Shown here piece by piece: positions 22,277-32,392 of a stretch of DNA of 64,000 nucleotides. Position numbers and translations under genes: made by a program. Source of the stretch: Euborellia annulipes (taxonomy: Eukaryota > Arthropoda > Insecta > Dermaptera > Anisolabididae); contig JAKCPI010012549.1 of assembly GCA_023213315.1 (NCBI GenBank), positions 1 through 64,000 on the forward strand. Reading direction: 5' to 3'. Below the pieces are notes generated by a model, which did not search any database, was not told the DNA's origin, and worked only from the letters and a program-made list of their open reading frames with translations. The stretch's first letter is position 1, and every line of letters begins with the position of its first letter.

Positions 22277-25200
22277 CTAAAAAAGATAATTACAAGATTA
22301 AAAAATATTGAAATTTAAAATATATAAATGATTAAGAAAATTTACCTGTAAGCTCTGGATGCCTTCATAGAGCTGCTCTACCGAAGTGGCTCCTAATAAT
22401 AAGCATTGAACGCTCTCGTTTTTCAGGCACCATGCTATAGCCAACTGAGAAACAGTGCAGCCCATTTTCTCAGCTAATTGAGCGATATCCCGTAATTTAT
22501 CCTGTTGACGTCGAGTTTCTTCAGGTTGGAGACGTTCCTTGAGCCATGTATAACCCTAGACCGAAATAATCATTTTTAATTTAGGTGCATTGTTAAATTC
22601 ATACCTAGTACAGTCAATAAAAAAAATTCAAGATAAATGTTTGTTTGGTCTTAATAAATAAAAATGCATAAAATAATAAATTTAATTAAAGGTAAAAGAT
22701 AAAATTAAAATTTTTGTATTTCTGACCTGTTTGTGTATAGTCTTAAATAAGGGAAGAATATATCATATAAAAAAAAATTAGTAATTTTGGATTGCTGATC
22801 TCGTGAGATACATTCGTAAAAAATTTATTTCAATTGGATTAGCTACCAACCCAATTGAAATAAATAGAGGCGGGGTCTAAATGGACTTCCATGCCGAAAA
22901 AGATCTTAAATGAAATTTTAAAAAAATGCACCCTACTGTCGGAAACTAAATATGTCGACACAAAAAATCTGGTGTGACAAGCACAGAATCAATTACCAAA
23001 GGTAAGATAAAGTTGTGTGCTGTGCTAACCAGTAATACCAGATTTTTTAAATTTATTTAAGATCTTTTTCGACATCTGAGGCCATTTTTTCTTTTTCTTT
23101 AAAAAACAATGGGGGGCCTTTTGTGAATATTTTCCTGGGTTGTAGGTTTTTCATCTCTCTGGTATCTTCAACTCAAGATATAACGAGGGAGCTTTTTAAA
23201 TAATAACTTCTTAAAAAATAAATTATTATTAATATTGTATAACTACCTTTAAAACGAGAATTATTATTCTTATTTCTCTAATTAAAACAAATATTTCTCA
23301 TTCGCTGAAATATATACACTTGAAATGTTTTATCGACATTTCTGAAGTGGTGCTTGTTTATAAGAGGTGAATGAAAGTGAAGTGCATAATCATGTCATAT
23401 TATTGAGTGTTTTTGAGTAAATGTTTTGTATATGATTAGTCTGTAAAATATGTTCATTTGCATAGAAAAAGTACTAAAGAAAGATGAATTACAGAAACGT
23501 ATTTTTTTCCATGTCCTAAAATCAATATTAGAATAAAAACAAAGTTAAAATTAGTTACTTATGTTCATAAATTAAATAAATAATTAAACAAAAAATATAA
23601 AATTTACCTTAGACATGATGAAAATTCAAAAAGAATATATAGTGTGTTAGCAATTTTAAATAAATTTTGAAAAAAAAATTTTGTTTTTGGCTTCTGCAAT
23701 TTTAATAAATGAAGAGTCTATGTAATGTTGACTATCTCTACACATATTTTCTATTCCATGGCGTTTTAAGAATGGCAGCCAAATTTATTTTATTAATGCC
23801 GTACCAGGCTGACGATTCTGCGCCTTGTCTAGCCATCTTCAGAGCCAGTTGGCGCTAATAAATGAGAATACAATTTCAGTGACACATACGGAAGACTCAA
23901 AAGCCAACTAAGGAATGATGGAATGATGATTATCGCCAAATGACTTCGATGATGGCTTATTCAAGTGGCAGAAACGTCAGCCTGGTACGACAATAATAAA
24001 ATAAATTTGGCTGCCGAAAGTCTTGATTTTTATTGATGATCTTTATTTGTATATACAACTTCACTTGTTGGAAGTCTTGAAGTTTTTTTTGACTCATCCT
24101 ATCCAATATTTCAACTACAAAAACATTCCATATAATATTTAGTTAGCTAATTATAAATTTAACTCGTTTCCATACTTCGTATTCGTATGGTCTTGAAAAA
24201 CAAGAGTCAGAAAAAAGTCATAAGCGTGGTTTTTCGTCGCTTTTATAGACAAAAGAGAAGGGAGGCTGAATATGCGGGAAGTCGCTTAGTGGGAATATCT
24301 CCATTTTTCGATTTTAGAGATTTAATATAATAAGTTTAATTTTTGATTGAAGATGATCTAAAACCTCCTTAATTATTGTATCCTATTAATTTAAATAGCG
24401 ATATTCTTTTTGAATAAACTACTGTACTTTTTAACAAATCAACTCTAGTTAACTATATTTTACCGCCACTTGTTCTACCAACCCAAGCAAATATAAAAGC
24501 AAAGCGAATTATTCTACTAATCAAAAATAATAATAATGAAATTCTTTAATTTTTTAAAGTTTCTGTAATTACATCTTTAAACATGCGACCCAATTTGAAG
24601 AATTTGTGCTTTGAGTGTGCTATGTGTGTGTCTGCGTGCGTTTGCGTGTGCCTGAATTGTATGTAAAAAAATTCACAACATCAATGAATGGAGGATAGTT
24701 TTTTAATTAATTTTCCTTACCTCCTTATTCGCCGCCTGGGTCTCGTCCTCCGTCCAGCTGAACGATGAATATTTATTCTGAAACGGACATGATGAAAAAT
24801 GGCGATCATGAGAGCACACAGGGTCATCAATCATATCAGAAAAGAGATAATATATTAATAAGTGAAGAGAGAAAAAAGACACAACCGTCTTCACTCCAAA
24901 CACACACAGACACACCAGACAAGCCAATAGCCAGCAATTGTTGCAGCAGCATAGAAGAGTGAGAATGAGAAGAGCAGCAACAGAGAAGAAGAAGAATTAT
25001 TTTGTCAAATTTATATTTAGTTGAAGAACCTCACCTTGAATGAACTTCTAGTAAAAAGAGGTACTCCACCATCTTCGAGTTTTCCGGATACCAATCCCAT
25101 TGTTAAAGGCGCCCAAGCCATCAGTCCAACGCCTGGAAATAATTAAGATTAGTTAAATAAAAGGTTTATAATAAATACACAATTCCATTCTGCCACTTAC

Positions 25201-28200
25201 CGATTTTATTATAAAGTTCAGGCATGTAGAGTTCAGTTTTCTCTCGACAGAACATGTGGTACTCAGCTTGTTCACAAATCGGGGTGACACAGTTGAATTG
25301 CCGGCAATTGGTGTAGGCCTCCATCACCTCAACGGGGGACCACCTGGCCGTCCCCCAGTACATTACCCATCCCTGGCTTATCACATGGTTCATGGCGCGG
25401 ACAACCTCTGCAAAAAATTAACAAATTTTTCTGAATTAAAACTAACATATATCTAAATCTTTAAAGTAAATAAAGATTTAAGAATAGGGAAGTTGGTTGT
25501 GTTAAAAACTAGATTATTATGTGGACCGTTTATTTTGAAAGTGGTGTAAGTCCATTTTTTTTTAAAGAAATGAGATTTCACATAATTTATGATTAAAATA
25601 ATGTAAATTTTCTATGTATAACTAGAAAGTGGTAAATTTCTTAAAAAATTCCCATGTTTTGTTCATTTGAAAATTGGTCGGTTCATAGATTTTTTAGTAA
25701 ACAAATAAGTTAACCTTTCATTTTCTCGAAACAATAGAAAATGGACTTATACCACTTTCAAAATAAACGGTCCATATATATGAATTTTCTTGAGAAAGAA
25801 GTGAAGGCTTATTTCGGTTATTAATTTGTGTGTCAACTTAGGTTTTGTGTGCAAAAAGACAATTTGATTCTATCGAATATTCAATTTCATGACAATTTGT
25901 GAAGTGGCTGTTGTATTTTAACGATAAATGAGAGAGCAGGCAGCAAGGAAATTAGTCTCTACGAAATGAAACTCGAGAGAATTGAAGACAGTTTGGGCTT
26001 TAATTAGATAACGCCATCCTCAGGCAATTTTCGAAAGTATGAATTCAAATGCCAGTGCATTGAGTCAAATAATGTAGAGTTGTCAGGGGCGTATATAAGG
26101 GGGAGGCTGAGGGCCCCCCCCCCCCCCCCCCCCCCGAAATTTCCCAAACACATATAGGCCTACATATCATATATAGGGATATACAGACATTAGCGCAACA
26201 AATTTTTCCGCAGAGTGCAAAACTTTGATTCCGCAAAAGAAAAAATGTTCCGCAAAAAATTTCGTGTGGAAAAAAATTTAGTTTCTTAAAAAAAATTTTT
26301 TTGAGTTCAGCCCCCCCCCCCCCCCCCGAAAAAAATTTCTATATACGCCCCTGAGAGTTGTCAATTTGTAGGTATTAATATACATAAATAAACTTGTATA
26401 GTGAGCGCCACAATTAAGTCCCTACCTGATAGCTAGAGCCTTAATAATATGGTATAGTATATGGTTTATGGTGAAATAATTTTAAATTTGAAAAGGTAAA
26501 ATAAAACCATCTGTACCTGATTTTACGTTTTACCTTTTAGGTCATTAAAATTATTTCACAATACACCATTAACTATACCATATATTTAAGGCTCTAGCTA
26601 TCAGGTGGAGACTTCATTGTGGCGCTCCGGGCGGGGGGGGGGAACAAGGTAAATAAAGATAAATATCGGGTTTGTGAACGAGATAAAGATAAATTAACAA
26701 AACATTGAAAATAATTAAAAAATTGATTAAAATCTTTGGTGGGGTAATCTGGAACCTAAATAAATTAGTTAGGAAAGTGGAGTAAATTATATTGGAAAAG
26801 TGTGGAATATTGTTGTCTATATGAGAAAATCCTAGACAAAGTAAAATGTAGAAAAGTCATCTGTTCATTGGTCTCACTAGATCAGTGATCTGTCATTCTA
26901 GAACATAGAAATTCATATAATAAAAATGTCAAACGGGGAGAATAAACAGAATTAATTGATAAAATTGAATTAGGGAAACAAAATGAATAATATGTTGAGT
27001 GTGTTGAAAAAAAAATCTGATAATATCTAATATCTAATTCAAATAAAAGTCTTAAAATTAAGAATACGATTATCAACGTGGAGATGTTCTTTTCCTCAAT
27101 ATCTCGTATATATGATATTCAACTTTAAGGAGAATAGAAAAATTGAAAATCTCTTATATTGATTTCGTGTATATTAGTATCAAAAAATTATATTTATGAC
27201 GATAATAAAAAATTATGGTGTTGTAGTCAAATTAATTTAATTTCTCATTGTCTATTTGTCTACATGGATATTGTCATTGTCTCATACATTGTCTACGTAG
27301 AAAAGTAAAGTAGACAATTCAACGTGATTGGAAAATATTGGAAAATCGAAAACAATAAAATTAATCATGATATTAAAAAATTTATTATAAAAATATGAAA
27401 AGGAAAAAAAAAGTTCAAAAGTTTGTCGGATAATCTGGACTTGATGGAGAATGAATAAACGAAATGAAAACATTTCAACTGGGGAGAAAGATTTAGTCGT
27501 TGAGAGATGGTGAAGAAGAAAGAAAAAATTTTTAACGAAGAGTGAAAATTTGGGGTTTGATTGTCTCGTACTGGTTTTACTAACAATTGTAAGATCGGAG
27601 AGAGAACAGAGATTAATCAGTAATATTAAATAAATTAGAAAAATTTCAGTCTCTGAGTATAGGGGAAATAAAAAAAAAAGTATTTGGATCTCGAATAGAT
27701 AAATTATAAAATTAGAATAAAGATAAATATTGTATGAAGAGATAAAATAAATAATATGTATGGTATTTGTATTTAAATAATAATGATTAACCATCCCTGA
27801 CTGTACCTATATACCAAGCAATGCCAAGAGCTTTCTTATATAATGCAATCAATTAAAGTGGCAAAATTGTTCTGTGTCCAATACTCTTGAGTTTCATTTC
27901 ATTTCTTTTAGAAGCTTTTTCCGTGGCTGCCTGCTCCCTCACTTATCGTGGCTATTCAATTTCTTTTGTTAGATCTGAGGTTATCAAAAAATAACATAAT
28001 AATAATAATAATAATAGTTATGACAATCGTAAAGTTAGTGGAAATAATTTATGAACTCACCCTCCATTGGGCACATGGGGTCAGCTTTATGGACAATAAC
28101 GACGTCAATATAAGCTAGTTGGAGTCGGGCTAACGATGCTTTTACAGATTCAATCATATGTTTACGAGATAAACCACGTTCATCCGACCTGTATTTGATA

Positions 28201-31200
28201 AAAAAAAGAGTTAATTAAATACAGGAAAAAACAGAAGTTATTCTTCAGAATGTCTTATTATTAATGTTATAATTAAAAGAATTTGGTAGGCCTACTATGA
28301 ATAAAAACCAAGGGAATTAAATAAATATGAAAAATGTAAGTTTAGGACTAGATAAAAAAGAGAGTTCGCAACTGTACCAGGCAAGAAATTTATTTCAATT
28401 GAATGAATTTGGGGACGGGGTCTAAATGGCCTCAGATGCCGAAAAAGACCTTAAACAAATTTAAAAAACACTTGCATAGAAAAAGACTTCTATGAAAAGA
28501 CGGCAGATGAAAGTTCTGGTAACTTAGGCCAAGGGCGGATACAAGGGGGGGGGGTAAAGGGGGTAATTACCCCCCCCCCCCCGAGATTTGAAAAAAAAAA
28601 TACTTTTTTGTTATCGAAAAAAAATTTATTTTTAATGTAAAATTTTAAAAATTAATACTTAAAAATTTGATTTGTATTTACATTCTGGCAAACAAGTACA
28701 GAATGCGCCTTTAAATTACCGAAATTAAGAAAAAATAGAGTGCTGTGCGACGAGTCACACCAGATTGCCCCCCCCCCCCCCTGGATCCGCCCTTGTTTTA
28801 GGCTAATATTTTCTTTCTAAAATATTATATTATAAAAAATCGATCCAGAATTGTTTTCTCATTTAAATAAATTTACTTTCTTATAATTAAAATCAGTGTT
28901 TGAATTGAAAGTGATTTAAAATAAAATCCCCTAGAGTATTTAAAAAAAAAAATGAAAATTTTTATAAAGCAAATATTTTACTTAAGAGATTAGTTCAGAC
29001 ATAAAAAAATCAAATATTTTTTTAGAAAAATTATTAATCCTAGTTTTAAAAGAATACTGGGGGGGGAGGGGGTGTAATTAAGAGAAAAAAAAAAATTACT
29101 TATTGCTCCAATAAATCTTGGTGGTGACTACATAGCTGCTCCTCTTCCAGCCCCTGCGCTGTAGAATTCTTCCTAATTCGATCTCAGCCCGAGGTCCACT
29201 GTAGGCTTCGCTTAAATCGAATAGGTTGATGCCACTATCGTAGGCTAGATGGATAACCTCCTCAGCTTGTTCCTCAGTTACACCGCTACCGAAGCTCACC
29301 CAAGTTCCTAAACAAAAGAAAATACAACATAATTAGTATCTGAAAGATCAAATACCTACTATCTCTTTTACTAATTAGCATGGATGGGGAACCTTGATGA
29401 TTGGCAAGAGAAAAAAATTGTATTTTTGTAATTCTTTTCTCTTGCTAATTAACGAGCTTCCCCAACCACTAATTATTATTATTGGAATAAATTTTATTTT
29501 TTATAAATTAACTCAATTAAATTAAAATAGAGGGATGGAGAACCTCCATCCCTTCATTGGAGATATCAGCCATATTGGAATGCTCTAGGTTCAATAAAAC
29601 TCCCAGAATGAGACATTTGGGCCTGAATTCAGTTATTGGAAATTATACATATAATGCAAAGCGCACATGTGATTGAACCCGGATTTGTCAATAATAAATG
29701 TATTTGCTTCATACAAAATTATATGGCTCCTGTGCCCAAGATTAGACATAAAATCGAAGCACAGGAGCCATATAATTTTGTATGATAAATTTTATTATTG
29801 ACAAATCCTGGTTAAATCACATGTACACTTTGCATTATGGGTATAATTTCCAATAATTGAAGATGGCCAAATAAATTCAGGCCGAAACGTCTTATTCTGG
29901 GAGATTTATTGAACCTCGAGCATTCCAATATGGCTGACAACCCTCTGTTATAATCACATCACAGCCACAACAATTATTAACTCAATTAAAATTGTGGATA
30001 TTTATAGACCTTGCCTTGGACTTCTCCTTGCAAAATTAATTTTTTTTATTAATGAGATTGTTACCGGACTTAAGGTGGTTTGCAGATATAATCAGCATTC
30101 ATAAAATTCATCTAATATATTACAAAATATATAATTAATAATTGGTGACCCCGAGCAATCAGCGTCTACCGGAAGCCATCGGTATAATGAAATTTAAAAA
30201 ATTATACGCCCTCGGGGCATGGCGTAGAGGTTAGCGTGCTAACCTCGTATACCAAACGTCGCGGGTTCGGACCCCAGGCAGTCCGAGGATTTTATTTAAG
30301 CCATTTTGGATACCAAATGGCTTAAATAAGAATGCCTGGACCCACAATATATATATTAATTACAACGGTTATCGTCAAAGTCTTATATGGCCTAAGTTGC
30401 CGAAAGAGACTGTGTGAATATGTGTGTGGATGTGAGTGTGAATGAGAAAAAAGTGTGAATGTTTTTTTATAAAAAAAAAATTTATACAAAACGTCATACT
30501 CCTAAATGACCTCAGTAGCCGAAAAGGGTTAAAAAAATTTATATAATTGATAAAGAAGAGGTAAAGGCAGCCAAAGCATGATAAAGAAAAAAATAATTTT
30601 TTTTCCTTAGTGAACATCAACATCATCTCTTGAACCAGAAGTCAATTCGATTGACGAAAGTTCGTTCTTGTCAGGAACCAAGAGCCCCTTTAAACTCGAG
30701 CCAAACAAAGCACATGTCCTGATGAAGGTCGGAAGAATCGGCCGAAAAAGATTGTTGTTGAATAAAGAAAAAAAAAAATATTTTCTTTTAATTTTGCTTT
30801 GGCTGCCTTTATCTCTTCATTAAAATAATTTTGAATTATACTCGCGGTTATTCGATTAATCTTGTTTTAAGAAGAGGTAAACCTGGGTTCTAACTTTTCA
30901 TCAAGACAAATTTTATTAGAGTCGTATTGTAGGCCTAATAATATTGTTCTTATTAATATAGCTCCTATGTCTATCTTCTAAAGTCAAAAATAAAAGTAAA
31001 AATTTGATTAAGGCCAATTTCCTCTAGGTCGTGCCGCTGCCGTGCCCCTGCCGTGGGATGCCGACGGTCGTAATCGCTCAAACGGACTTGCTATTTAAAT
31101 AGCATTGGAGAGGCCGTTTCAATTTCCACTAAACGTTCTCCGACGGCATCGCACGGCAGGGGCACGACCTATTGAAAATTGGCCTTTATTCTTTTAGATT

Positions 31201-31902
31201 GGAGTCGGGAGGAATAAAACCAGCGTTGTCGATCACCTTTACAACTTTTATTCTAAGCAGACGTTTCGGCAACCGTTATGGTTACCGAAATGTCTGCTTA
31301 GAATAAAAGTGTAAAGGTGTTCGACAACGCTGGTTTTATTCCTCCGATTCCAATCTCACATACCCAGCATACAATTTAATTTACTTTTTTCTTTTATTTC
31401 TAGCTAATATCAAAACGAGGTCAATGATACTTTTAAAGAAGAATTGTTTTTCAATGAATAATAACTACAGTGTTTCGGAGATTTAAAAAATTTTATCTGT
31501 GGTGTAATTAATAAAAATAAAACAATTAAAAAAAAAATTAAATTTTGTTGAAACGAATTAATATGTAAATTACCCTTGTTGATGTCTAGGTTATAAGATC
31601 AACATTCACGATTATTTACCGAGTCCGACGTTGGAGACACGGAGGCCCGATTTTCCAAGGTTACGGTATCTGAGCCCGGGCGTGTTGGACGATTGTCGGG
31701 AGACGAGTGGGCCCGCCAAACCGTGGGCTTGCTGTTGCGCGTGCTGTTGTTGTAGCCCATGCAACAGTTGCTCCTTGGTCATAGGGCCACCACCGCCGCC
31801 GCCGCCACCGCCGCCCGCGAGGCTCGTCAGGTGCTCGGCGGTGCTCTGGAACTCCTCCATGCAGTCCAGGCTGGCGATCGGGGCTCGACAGCTATATAAC
31901 AT
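22175..31902 (-). CDS. Hk: Voltage-gated K+ channel beta subunit (Hyperkinetic-like), 8 coding exons
   Basis: Cytoplasmic beta subunit that docks under Shaker-type Kv1 channels; it has an aldo-keto reductase barrel that binds NADPH and links redox state to channel gating (family knowledge). Joining 31902-31620, 29307-29100, 28188-28061, 25407-25201, 25132-25035, 24777-24721, 22555-22346 and 22276-22175 gives 430 codons, every junction GT-AG and in frame. Family signatures: [20 protein letters not shown] (77-96), NLFDLSEAY (122-130), VVTTKIYW (154-161), [58 protein letters not shown]. Catalytic tetrad candidates are D125, Y130, K158 and H197. Residues 1-76 are low-complexity (ten Gly, two QQQ). 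The start is the main doubt: ATG at 31902 has an in-frame TAA 24 nt upstream, while an acceptor-like ATATAG at 31893-31892 would leave M15 (31860) or an upstream exon as start. Confidence 0.95.
22346..22555 (-). CDS. Hk: Kv-beta coding exon 7
   Basis: 70 codons, phase 0 at both ends; acceptor TTTCGGTCTAG, donor CAG then GTAAATT. Residues 328-397, from [20 protein letters not shown] to YEGIQSLQ. Includes the cofactor-side [11 protein letters not shown] segment that in AKRs contacts the NADP(H) 2'-phosphate. Confidence 0.95.
22790..23050 (+). repeat. SINE-2 fragment and right end of hairpin-ended repeat
   Basis: Within intron 6. 22800-22930 matches the body of the second SINE family (CCAATTGAAATAAATAGAGG, CGGGGTCTAAATGGAC, GCCGAAAAAG). 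22960-23050 is the terminal hairpin of the other family, with one arm starting AATCTGGTGTGACAAGCACA. Both are truncated. Confidence 0.65.
23807..23846 (-). ncRNA. Hammerhead-like core (minus)
   Basis: Minus strand: GGCT, CTGAAGA, TGGC, a loop, GCGCA, GAATCGTC, AGCC. Stem I GGCT:AGCC pairs fully. GAAAC is altered to GAATC, so activity is doubtful. Confidence 0.55.
23946..23982 (+). ncRNA. Hammerhead-like core (plus), partner of 23807
   Basis: TCGATGATGGC, loop TTATTCAAGT, GGCAGAAACGTC, AGCC. GAAACGTC is intact while the CTGATGA element has a changed first half (TCGATGA). Confidence 0.5.
24721..24777 (-). CDS. Hk: Kv-beta coding exon 6 (57-nt symmetric exon)
   Basis: 19 codons, [19 protein letters not shown], phase 0 on both sides. 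Acceptor CGTTTCAG, donor GAG then GTAAGG. Vertebrate Kv-beta goes directly from SRASLK to GYQWLK at this point, so the exon encodes an arthropod-type insertion and could be skipped without changing frame. Confidence 0.9.
25035..25132 (-). CDS. Hk: Kv-beta coding exon 5
   Basis: 98 nt; acceptor TTATTTCCAG, donor AAG then GTGAGG. Residues 277-308: [20 protein letters not shown] then [12 protein letters not shown]. The [12 protein letters not shown] loop matches the cofactor-covering SPLACGIVSGK loop of Kv-beta. Confidence 0.95.
25201..25407 (-). CDS. Hk: Kv-beta coding exon 4
   Basis: 207 nt; acceptor TTTTTTGCAG, donor ATCG then GTAAGT. Encodes [39 protein letters not shown] and [17 protein letters not shown] to NKIG. 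WGTxRW and EQAEYH are barrel and cofactor-site signatures of the family. The intron to exon 5 is only 68 bp. Confidence 0.95.
25522..25774. mobile_element. MITE with GGACCGTTTATTTTGAAAG inverted ends
   Basis: 253 bp in intron 3. Terminal inverted repeats of about 34 bp: TGGACCGTTTATTTTGAAAG then TGGTGTAAGTCCATTTT, mirrored at the right. No coding content. A second copy with internal extra sequence lies at 56541-57239. Confidence 0.85.
25920..26040. repeat. Left arm of a split fold-back repeat
   Basis: GAGAGCAGGCAGCAAGGAAA and CTCTACGAAATGAAACTCGA are mirrored at 27868-27950 (CTCTTGAGTTTCATTTC, GGCTGCCTGCTCCCTC). The two arms are now about 1.8 kb apart because other repeats inserted between them. 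Same family as 32090-32392. Confidence 0.65.
25981..26027 (-). ncRNA. Hammerhead-like core
   Basis: Minus strand: AATTGC, CTGAGGA, TGGC, AT loop, GCC, CAAACTGTC, TTCAATT. CTGAGGA fits CTGANGA; GAAAC has become CAAAC. Stem I AATTG:CAATT is possible with offset. Confidence 0.45.
26084..26353. mobile_element. hAT-type MITE, GGGGCGTATATA ends
   Basis: 270 bp with ends CAGGGGCGTATATA and TATATACGCCCCTG and an exact 8-bp duplication AGAGTTGT at 26076-26083 and 26354-26361. Two long C-runs inside. Nonautonomous; sits in intron 3. Confidence 0.9.
26399..26628. mobile_element. Tc1/mariner-type MITE, copy 1
   Basis: Ends TAGTGAGCGCCACAATTAAG and the mirror AATGTGGCGCTCC-like right end (CATTGTGGCGCTCC), plus the subterminal CTGATAGCTAGAGCC with its complement. 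Same family as 55005-55236, where ends are intact. Here the left C is changed to T. Confidence 0.8.
26640..27860. other. Intron 3 AT-rich DNA
   Basis: A 170-codon open frame lies on the minus strand (27282-27794) but is Phe-, Ile- and Tyr-rich, as expected from translating AT-rich DNA, and shows no domain. No splice signals bound it. Confidence 0.4.
28061..28188 (-). CDS. Hk: Kv-beta coding exon 3
   Basis: 128 nt; acceptor CAAATACAG, donor GAGG then GTGAGT. Encodes [39 protein letters not shown] and PME. H197 occupies the fourth position of the AKR tetrad, where mammalian Kv-beta has Asn (FANRPD). Confidence 0.95.
28375..28470 (+). repeat. Second SINE family, body fragment
   Basis: CAATTGAATGAATTTGGGGA then CGGGGTCTAAATGGCCTC and GCCGAAAAAGACC match 33000-33070. 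Truncated, in intron 2. Confidence 0.6.
28530..28795. mobile_element. hAT-like MITE, CAAGGGCGGATAC ends
   Basis: 266 bp in intron 2. Ends CAAGGGCGGATACAAGGGG and CTGGATCCGCCCTTG; flanking octamers ACTTAGGC and TTTTAGGC match at 6 of 8. G- and C-runs face inward. The right part contains CGAGTCACACCAGATT, resembling the end hairpin of the other family, suggesting a chimera. Confidence 0.7.
29100..29307 (-). CDS. Hk: Kv-beta coding exon 2
   Basis: 208 nt; acceptor TTCTTTTGTTTAG, donor AATAA then GTAATT. Begins by completing Gly95, then [60 protein letters not shown] and TTKIYWSNK. Holds D125, Y130 and K158 of the catalytic tetrad. Confidence 0.95.
29560..29942. repeat. Fold-back repeat in Kv-beta intron 1
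   Basis: Arms ATCAGCCATATTGGAATGCT and its mirror at 29920-29942, continuing through AATAAAACTCCCAGAAT. A second inner palindrome (ATACAAAATTATATGGCTCC with its mirror) is centred near 29740. Carries a hammerhead-like core in the right arm. Confidence 0.75.
29852..29896 (+). ncRNA. Hammerhead-like core, AATAA:TTATT stem I
   Basis: AATAA, TTGAAGA (first C changed to T), TGGCC, AT loop, AGGCC, GAAACGTC, TTATT. Stem I pairs over all 5 bp and stem II over GGCC:GGCC. The C-to-T change hits an invariant core base. Confidence 0.6.
30208..30482 (+). repeat. tRNA-derived SINE in intron 1
   Basis: GGCATGGCGTAGAGGTTAGC (box A region) and GCGGGTTCGGACCCC (box B), then the palindromic GCCATTTTGGATACCAAATG segment and the shared tail CTAAGTTGCCGAAAGAGACT plus GT repeats and A-run. 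Confidence 0.85.
30712..30760 (+). ncRNA. Hammerhead-like core
   Basis: CTGATGA at 30719, stem II AGGTCGG and CGGCC around AAGAAT, then GAAAAAG. Core boxes are canonical; the GTC cleavage triplet is not evident. Confidence 0.5.
31011..31185. mobile_element. MITE with TTA target duplication
   Basis: 175 bp. Ends AGGCCAATTTCCTCTAGGTC and the mirror GACCTATTGAAAATTGGCCT, extended by the GC-rich CGTGCCGCTGCCGTGCCCC and its complement; TTA on both sides (31008-31010, 31186-31188) suggests PIF/Harbinger. In intron 1. Confidence 0.75.
31197..31356. repeat. Fold-back repeat in intron 1
   Basis: Arms GATTGGAGTCGGGAGGAATA and its mirror, pairing through AACCAGCGTTGTCGA and TTTTATTCTAAGCAGAC. The centre carries GCCGAAACGTCTGC on the minus strand, a relic of the GAAACGTC box; no CTGANGA box remains. 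Confidence 0.8.
31620..31902 (-). CDS. Hk: Kv-beta coding exon 1 (variable N-terminus)
   Basis: 283 nt, donor CTCG then GTAAATAA. From [22 protein letters not shown], a 10-Gly run at 30-39, QQQ twice (51-53, 56-58), then the conserved [18 protein letters not shown]. Kv-beta N-termini vary between first exons. The exon is GC-rich unlike its surroundings. Start uncertain, see the gene entry. Confidence 0.85.
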
Positions 31903-32089
31903 ACCGAAATCATAAAATATGCATTAATATCTCACGTAAAGGAATTATGGGTTTCAAGATATAAGTGCATGGCCAAATTTGATAACCAAGCTATAAATTA
32001 TTTATTTAGGCTTGATTTAAGAACTTATTTAATTTTTTGTTGAATTTTAATTTTTGTCAATTTATGAAGAGGCTGTTGCATTTTAAAAA

Positions 32090-32392
32090 TAAATGAAGCC
32101 AGGAAATTAGCCTCTACAAAATGAAACTCAAAGAGTATTGGAAACAGTTTCGGCCTTAATTAAATAAAGATATCCTCAGTCCATTTTCGAGAATATGAAC
32201 TCAAATGCAAGCGGATTGAGTTAAATGTAGAGTTGTCAATTTGTGGGTATTAATATACTGTAAAAAGTTGTACATATATTTGACTCAATGCTCTGGTATT
32301 TGAGTCCATTGACTCGAAAATGGATAAAGCCGAAACTGACTCCAATACTCTTGAGATTCATTTCGTAGAGGTTTGTTTCCTGTATATGACCT
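32090..32392. repeat. Fold-back repeat upstream of exon 1
   Basis: Arms CCAGGAAATTAGCCTCTACA and the mirror TGTAGAGG-like right arm (CGTAGAGGTTTGTTTCCTG), extending through ATGAAACTCAAAGAGTATTGG. Same family as 25920-27950. Confidence 0.7.
32139..32183 (-). ncRNA. Hammerhead-like core, TGGA:TCCA stem I
   Basis: Minus strand: TGGA, CTGAGGA, a long AT-rich stem II region closed by GGCC, GAAACTGTT, TCCA. Both core boxes are intact and stem I pairs fully. Helix III would be ACTGT with one loop base. Confidence 0.6.

Larger units (their letters stand above)
23773..24020. repeat. Fold-back repeat in Kv-beta intron 6
   Basis: Arms AGCCAAATTTATTTTATTA and its reverse complement, extending through CCGTACCAGGCTGACG. 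Carries hammerhead-like cores in divergent orientation. Confidence 0.75.

Noticed and set aside
27282..27794. 170-codon minus-strand open frame, the longest uninterrupted frame in the window
   Set aside because: Composition is Phe/Ile/Tyr/Leu-heavy, as expected from AT-rich DNA; no domain and no homologous pattern, and it lies inside a Kv-beta intron.
31255..31310. Hammerhead candidate in the 31.2-kb fold-back
   Set aside because: GAAACGTC-like boxes are present, but no CTGANGA box or plausible stem I was found, so it is listed only as a fold-back.
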